Positions 59,888 to 64,000 of a stretch of DNA of 64,000 nucleotides are shown one piece after another. The translations under genes were made by a program, and so were the position numbers. Each line of letters starts with the position of its first letter. The first letter of the stretch is position 1. Source of the stretch: Streptomyces formicae (lineage in GTDB: Bacteria > Actinomycetota > Actinomycetes > Streptomycetales > Streptomycetaceae); contig NZ_CP071872.1 of assembly GCF_022647665.1 (NCBI RefSeq), forward strand, positions 5,022,001 through 5,086,000, given 5' to 3'. The notes beneath the pieces are model-generated. The model searched no databases. It worked only from the letters and a program-made list of their open reading frames with translations, and had not been told where the DNA came from.

Positions 59888-61390
59888 TCAGACGGCCGGT
59901 CCCGCGGGCCAGGTGTGGACGGGGTCGCCGAGGTGCGCCAGCTCGCCGTAGCGGCGGGTGACGGCCGCGAGTGCGGTCTCGCGGTCGGCCCCGGTCTCGG
60001 TGGTCCGGTGGAAGGTGTCGGCCTGCCAGGAGGCGCCGTTGGTCCTGCGCCGGCAGCGGCCCTCGATGATGCCGAGGTAGTGGTCGCGGTCGGCGGGTTC
60101 GACGTTCCATGCGTCGAGGCCCGCGGCGGCGAGGGGCAGGAGTTCGTCGCGTACGAGTTTGACGGCGGGTACGCGGGTCATGCCGCCGCCGCGGCCGGGG
60201 CGCGGCCAGTGGAGTTCGGCGTCGATGCCGTGTCGGCAAGCCGTGTCGAAGTTGTCGGCTGCGGCGTCGAAGGGCATGCGGGTCCAGATCGGGCGTGATT
60301 CCTCGGCGAGGGCGCGGACAAGCCCGTAGTAGAAGGCGGCGTTGGCCACGACGTCGGTGACGGTGGGCCCGGCGGGCAGGACCCGGTTCTCGACGCGCAG
60401 GTGGGGTGTGCCGTCGGCGAGCCCGTAGACCGGGCGGTTCCAGCGGTAGACGGTGCCGTTGTGCAGGACGAGTTCCTGGAGGCGGGGGACGCCGCCGTGG
60501 TCGAGCACGCGCAGAGGGTCTTCTTCGTCGCAGATGGGCAGCAGCGCGGGGAAGTAGCGGAGGTTCTCCTCGAAGAGTTCGTAGGCGGAGGAGATCCAGC
60601 GTTCGCCGAACCAGGTCCTCGGCCGTACGCCCTGTGCCTGGAGCTCGGGTGGGCGGGTGTCGGTGGCCTGGGTGAACAGGGGTGGCCGTGATTCGCGCCA
60701 GAGCTCCCTGCCGAAGAGGAACGGGGAGTTGGCGCCGACGGCGATCTGGACGGCGGCGACGGCCTGCGCGGCGTTCCAGACGTCGGCGAACCGGGCGGGG
60801 GTGACCTGGAGGTGCAACTGGACGGAGGTGCAGGCGGCTTCGGGGGCGATGGAGGAGGCGGTGCAGTGGAGGCGTTCGACTCCGTCGATGTCGAGGGTGA
60901 AGTCCTCTCCGCGGGCGGCGACGATCTGGTCGTTCAGGAGGGCGTAGCGGTCGACGTCGGAGAGGTTGGCGGGGACGAGGTCGGTACGCGTGAGGGTGGG
61001 GAGAATACCGATCATGACGATGCCGGCGTCGAGTTCCGTGGCTTTGCGGTGGGCATACGCCAGGCCGGTGCGCAGCTCTTCGTCGAGCTGGGCGAGGACA
61101 TGTCCGGCGAGCCGGTGCGGCGCGATGTTGACTTCCAGGTTGAACATTCCGAGTTCGGTCTGGAAATCACGGCTGGCGATCCGGTCGAGCACGGCGGCAT
61201 TCATCATGCGAGGCTGACCGTCGGTGCCTGCGAGATTGAGTTCTATCTCCAGCCCCATGAGGTTCTTTGGCCGGTCGAACCTCTTCTCTTTCAGGAGTCT
61301 CGCCAGCCCCTCCAGACACTGCTGGAGCTTTTGCCGGTACCTTTGCCGATCGGACAGGTCGAATCCGCCCGCCACGACCTTCTCCCCCAT
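59888..61390 (-). CDS. Glutamate-cysteine-ligase-family (GCS2-type) protein
   Basis: This 500-residue protein shows the carboxylate-amine ligase pattern: LMGLEIELNLAG near residue 46, MFNLEVNIAPHRLAGH, and SSIAPEAACTSVQLHLQVTP, followed by QIAVGANSPFLFGRELW and PHLRVENRVLPAGPTV. It should join glutamate to an amine or cysteine using ATP. Streptomyces make mycothiol rather than glutathione, so its product is probably another gamma-glutamyl compound, possibly the EgtA step of ergothioneine, though no egt genes adjoin. ATG 61390 is at the start of the charged N-terminus. Confidence 0.82.
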   Translation of the reverse strand: MGEKVVAGGFDLSDRQRYRQKLQQCLEGLARLLKEKRFDRPKNLMGLEIELNLAGTDGQPRMMNAAVLDRIASRDFQTELGMFNLEVNIAPHRLAGHVLAQLDEELRTGLAYAHRKATELDAGIVMIGILPTLTRTDLVPANLSDVDRYALLNDQIVAARGEDFTLDIDGVERLHCTASSIAPEAACTSVQLHLQVTPARFADVWNAAQAVAAVQIAVGANSPFLFGRELWRESRPPLFTQATDTRPPELQAQGVRPRTWFGERWISSAYELFEENLRYFPALLPICDEEDPLRVLDHGGVPRLQELVLHNGTVYRWNRPVYGLADGTPHLRVENRVLPAGPTVTDVVANAAFYYGLVRALAEESRPIWTRMPFDAAADNFDTACRHGIDAELHWPRPGRGGGMTRVPAVKLVRDELLPLAAAGLDAWNVEPADRDHYLGIIEGRCRRRTNGASWQADTFHRTTETGADRETALAAVTRRYGELAHLGDPVHTWPAGPAV

Positions 61391-61872
61391 CGAAGCACCC
61401 CTCGTCGAGTGGGCGGCCTGCGGCTCGGGCCGCTCGCGTCAGGGACGATAATGCCCAGACCTCGTGATCCATAACGCCGTTCGTTCGACGGTCGGACGGT
61501 AGTCTGGTTCTGGCTTTCGCCGGGCACATTCCGGCGGCATGGCGCAGCGCGCAGGTACCACTTCTGCGGACATGGTGAAAAACGCCGATGAGATTCGGCC
61601 GTCCACTGCCGGGGTAACACCGCAGGTGACGCTCGCGCGTTCACGGAAAATCGACAGGAACGCCCCTCGAAGAAGTCCGGTTTCCACCTTGCGGGCAATA
61701 CTGGGGACAGCTAGCAGAAACACTGCGTGAACACGTGTCGTATAAACTTCGCGAACGAGGCAGAGAGTTGGCGTCCGGCCATGGCCTTTCCAGCCCCCTC
61801 TGGCCCACGCTGACAGTGCCGTCCGCTTCTGCCCTCGCATCACCGTGTCTCTTGAGTGAGAGGCGACCCACC
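61391..61872. other. Gene-free stretch, promoter region
   Basis: No convincing gene is seen. AACACGTGTCG at about 61730 holds the palindrome ACACGTGT, followed by GTATAAAC, which could be a -10 region for the downstream gene. Repeats of GTTCG/GACGGTCGGACGG occur near 61480-61500. No RNA gene was recognised. Confidence 0.45.
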
Positions 61873-62466
61873 ATGCCGCTGCATGTTCCCCCGGCTCCCG
61901 CGCCTGCCCTGCGCAGCGTCCTCGCGGCGCTCGGTTCCCCCGCCGCAGTCCATGAGGCCCGCACTCCGGGCCTCCGTTCCGTCCAGGGAGCGGTGAGCGC
62001 CGAACTCCCACTTCCCGTCCATGTGCTGGACCAGGTGGTCCCGCACGCCGGCCGTTCACCGCGCACCCGGCTGACCGGCTGGCGGTTTCTGATCCGCAGC
62101 GGTGAGCGGTCCGTGGCCGCCGCGGACACGATGCTGACCGCTGACGGCTGGGCCTTCTCGCACTTCTTCGAAGGTCCCTACGTCGCGTCGACGGAGCGGG
62201 CGCTTGTGCAGGCGGAGTCGCTCACGGAGGACTACCAGCCACGGCTGCTGTCCGTCCCGGAGCTCTACATGATCACGCTGTGGCTGCACGGCGACACGGA
62301 GGCGGATGCGGCGGGCGGCACGCCGGCTCCGGCTGATCTGCTGGTGCCGCTGGCGCCGGCGCCGCCGGGGATCGCCGCGCACCGTCCGCACCGCGTGGCG
62401 GATCTGCTGCCGGTGCTGACGCTGCGGGTGACGCCGGCGACACCGCTGCTGGGGTCGCCTGCCTGA
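61873..62466 (+). CDS. Hypothetical protein
   Basis: This 197-residue protein reads MPLHVPPAPAPALRSVLAALGSPAAVHEA... and has a compact core with RTRLTGWRFLIRSGERSVAAADTMLTADGWAFSHFFEGPYVASTERAL, then LLSVPELYMITLWLHGD. I recall similar Streptomyces proteins with no known function. AGAGG lies about ten bases upstream of the ATG. It has no signal peptide and is monocistronic. Confidence 0.75.
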   Translation: MPLHVPPAPAPALRSVLAALGSPAAVHEARTPGLRSVQGAVSAELPLPVHVLDQVVPHAGRSPRTRLTGWRFLIRSGERSVAAADTMLTADGWAFSHFFEGPYVASTERALVQAESLTEDYQPRLLSVPELYMITLWLHGDTEADAAGGTPAPADLLVPLAPAPPGIAAHRPHRVADLLPVLTLRVTPATPLLGSPA

Positions 62467-62759
62467 GGGGTGTTCCGGTGGTGCTCACGCCCCGTGGCCC
62501 GTGGTCACGGGGCGCCATCGTGCTCCCGGTCGGACTAGTCAACTGCGGCCATGTCAAACCACCCGATCAGGCCCTGTAGTTGAGGTGAACCGTCCGCGCG
62601 GGTGATACGTCCTTGGGTGTGAGGACGAGCTGCCGCGAAATCCCTGCGGATCGGCGCTCGTGGGGCAACACTGGGATCGGACCGAGAGATACGGGGGCGG
62701 CCATGAACAGCGCACCGAGCCGCAGAACACTCACCACTCCGCAGCGAAAGAACCCACCC

Positions 62760-62957
62760 ATGTGCCAGCACCAGCCGCCTTGCCCGTCAGCCGACTCTCC
62801 CGACCGGGACGCCGCCCGTCTCCTGGCGCACCACCCGGAGCAGGGCTGGAGTCTGCTTTGCAACGGTGTGCTGCTTTTCGAGGACACCGGTGAGCTGCTC
62901 CCGGACGGGCAGATCATCGCACCGCACCGGCCGCAGCAGGTGGCGACCGCGGCCTGA
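62760..62957 (+). CDS. DUF5999-like small protein
   Basis: This 65-residue protein reads MCQHQPPCPSADSPDRDAARLLAHH followed by PEQGWSLLCNGVLLFEDTGELLPDG, matching the short conserved Streptomyces family DUF5999. Cys2, His4 and Cys8 could bind metal. Function unknown. An extended start at ATG 62703 (MNSAPSRR...) is possible, but the family begins at MCQHQ. Confidence 0.82.
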   Translation: MCQHQPPCPSADSPDRDAARLLAHHPEQGWSLLCNGVLLFEDTGELLPDGQIIAPHRPQQVATAA

Positions 62958-62972
62958 GGGCCCGTACGACCA

Positions 62973-63003
62973 AGGGCCGGCTCGGAGGTTCCGAACCGGC
63001 CCT
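62973..63003. terminator. Stem-loop terminator before gcvP
   Basis: AGGGCCGG (62973-62980) pairs with CCGGCCCT (62996-63003), and inner TCGG/CCGA extend the stem. It separates the converging DUF5999 and gcvP genes. Confidence 0.82.
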
Positions 63004-63064
63004 GACGCGTGTCCGCCGGTCTCAGCCGGCGTCAGCGGGTGGTGTCGTTCGACGGCAGTCGCTG

Positions 63065-64000
63065 TCAGCCGTCGTACTCGTCGAGCGGCGGGCAGGAGCA
63101 GACGAGGTTGCGGTCGCCGAAGGCTCCGTCGATGCGGCGCACCGGCGGCCAGTACTTGTCGGCGGCCTGGACGCCGGCGGGGAAGACGGCCTCTTCGCGG
63201 CTGTACGCGTGCTCCCACGCGCCGCCCAGCGCGGCCGCGGTGTGCGGGGCGTTGCGCAGCGGGTTGTCGTCGGCGGGCCACTCGCCGGAGGCGACCTTCT
63301 CGATCTCCGCACGGATCGCGATCATCGTCTCGCAGAACCGGTCGAGTTCGGCCAGGTCCTCGCTCTCGGTGGGCTCGATCATCAGGGTGCCGGCGACGGG
63401 GAACGACATGGTCGGGGCGTGGAAGCCGTAGTCGATCAGCCGCTTGGCGATGTCGTCGACGCTGACGCCGGTGGCCTTGGCCAGGGGGCGCAGGTCGACG
63501 ATGCACTCGTGCGCGACGAGGCCGGCGGGGCCGGTGTAGAGCACGGGGTAGTGCGGTTCGAGGCGCTTGGCGATGTAGTTCGCCGCGAGAACGGCGACCT
63601 GGGTGGCGCGCTTGAGGCCCTCGCCGCCCATGAGCCGGACGTACGCCCAGGAGATGGGCAGGATGCCGGCCGAGCCCCAGGGGGCGGCGGAGATGGGGCC
63701 GACGCCGGTCTCGGGGCCCGCGGACGGCTGGAGCGGGTGGTTCGGCAGGTACGGGGCGAGGTGGGCACGGACGCCGACCGGGCCGACGCCGGGGCCGCCG
63801 CCGCCGTGCGGGATGCAGAACGTCTTGTGCAGGTTGAGGTGCGAGACGTCGCCGCCGAACTTGCCCGGCTTGGCGAGCCCGACCAGCGCGTTGAGGTTGG
63901 CGCCGTCCACGTACACCTGGCCGCCTGCGTCGTGCACCTCGGCGCAGATGTCGGCGACGTGCTCCTCGAACACGCCGTGCGTCGAGGGGTACGTGATCAT
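63065..64000 (-). CDS. gcvP: Glycine dehydrogenase (decarboxylating), 3' part
   Basis: The C-terminal 311 or so residues of GcvP, the P-protein of the glycine cleavage system, run off the right edge. The PLP Lys is in HLNLHKTFCIPHGGGGPGVGPVGV (residue 59 of the visible part). AHECIVDLRPLAKATGVSVDDIAKRLIDYGFHAPTMSFPV and GTLMIEPTESE are also typical. The first visible Met is internal; the true start lies outside. It releases CO2 from glycine and passes the aminomethyl group to H-protein. Confidence 0.95.
   Translation of the reverse strand: MITYPSTHGVFEEHVADICAEVHDAGGQVYVDGANLNALVGLAKPGKFGGDVSHLNLHKTFCIPHGGGGPGVGPVGVRAHLAPYLPNHPLQPSAGPETGVGPISAAPWGSAGILPISWAYVRLMGGEGLKRATQVAVLAANYIAKRLEPHYPVLYTGPAGLVAHECIVDLRPLAKATGVSVDDIAKRLIDYGFHAPTMSFPVAGTLMIEPTESEDLAELDRFCETMIAIRAEIEKVASGEWPADDNPLRNAPHTAAALGGAWEHAYSREEAVFPAGVQAADKYWPPVRRIDGAFGDRNLVCSCPPLDEYDG

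Noticed and set aside
62967..63064. Glycine riboswitch near gcvP
   Set aside because: This region is downstream of gcvP. A riboswitch would be at the 5' end, outside the window; only a terminator is visible here.

Overview
This window looks like a piece of a Streptomyces chromosome. The DNA is very GC-rich, almost every codon ends in G or C, and GTG starts are common. Families typical of the genus recur (DUF5999, DUF6153/DUF305, MocR regulators, many TetR/GntR regulators). All functional calls rest on reading the translated sequence; no database search was run.

Region 1 (1-9042) is the integrase-proximal part of a prophage-like element. A tightly overlapping leftward operon runs from an excisionase-like gene through small hypothetical and micro-membrane proteins and a DNA methyltransferase to a YqaJ-type exonuclease and RecT. 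Two Xre-type regulators face each other across a CTAG-rich operator. A rightward tyrosine integrase ends exactly where a 3' fragment of uppP (undecaprenyl-diphosphatase) begins, so the element appears to be integrated in uppP. Its other end lies outside the window.

Region 2 (9127-24960) is chromosomal: a KimA-like APC permease, apolipoprotein N-acyltransferase, a Gfo/Idh/MocA oxidoreductase with a FAD monooxygenase under a divergent TetR regulator, DinB, uracil-DNA glycosylase, a peptide-type binding lipoprotein, two SDR reductases, a HipA-like kinase coupled to DUF3037, a homoserine-dehydrogenase-like protein and a RibD/DHFR-like reductase. An IS701-family insertion sequence (24961-26360) sits precisely on the stop codon of that reductase gene.

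Region 3 (26693-42096) is accessory: a winged-helix protein, a cytochrome P450 behind a repeated operator, a YqeY-like protein, an AT-richer alpha/beta hydrolase, and an operon (40001-31036, leftward) of GntR regulator, Fe3+-type ABC importer, AtuA/DUF1446, DUF4387, an RraA-like aldolase and a FAD dehydrogenase. This operon is the best candidate for an undescribed catabolic system, although its ABC ATPase carries a one-base frameshift in the signature motif. A phytanoyl-CoA-dioxygenase-like gene with a small partner faces away from it.

Region 4 (42482-49898) holds a copper block: a P1B ATPase with an N-terminal cupredoxin-like domain, a CsoR-like operator, DUF6153 and DUF305 proteins, a TetR regulator with a His/Pro-rich tail and DUF2218, followed by a Rieske lipoprotein, an isochorismatase-like protein and a PNPOx-family protein. 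Region 5 (49936-64000) contains LysR and MocR regulators, EamA transporters (one internally deleted), Clp_N, SRPBCC, PadR, PhzF, CPBP and glutamate-cysteine-ligase-family genes, two small conserved Streptomyces proteins, and the 3' part of gcvP running off the right edge.
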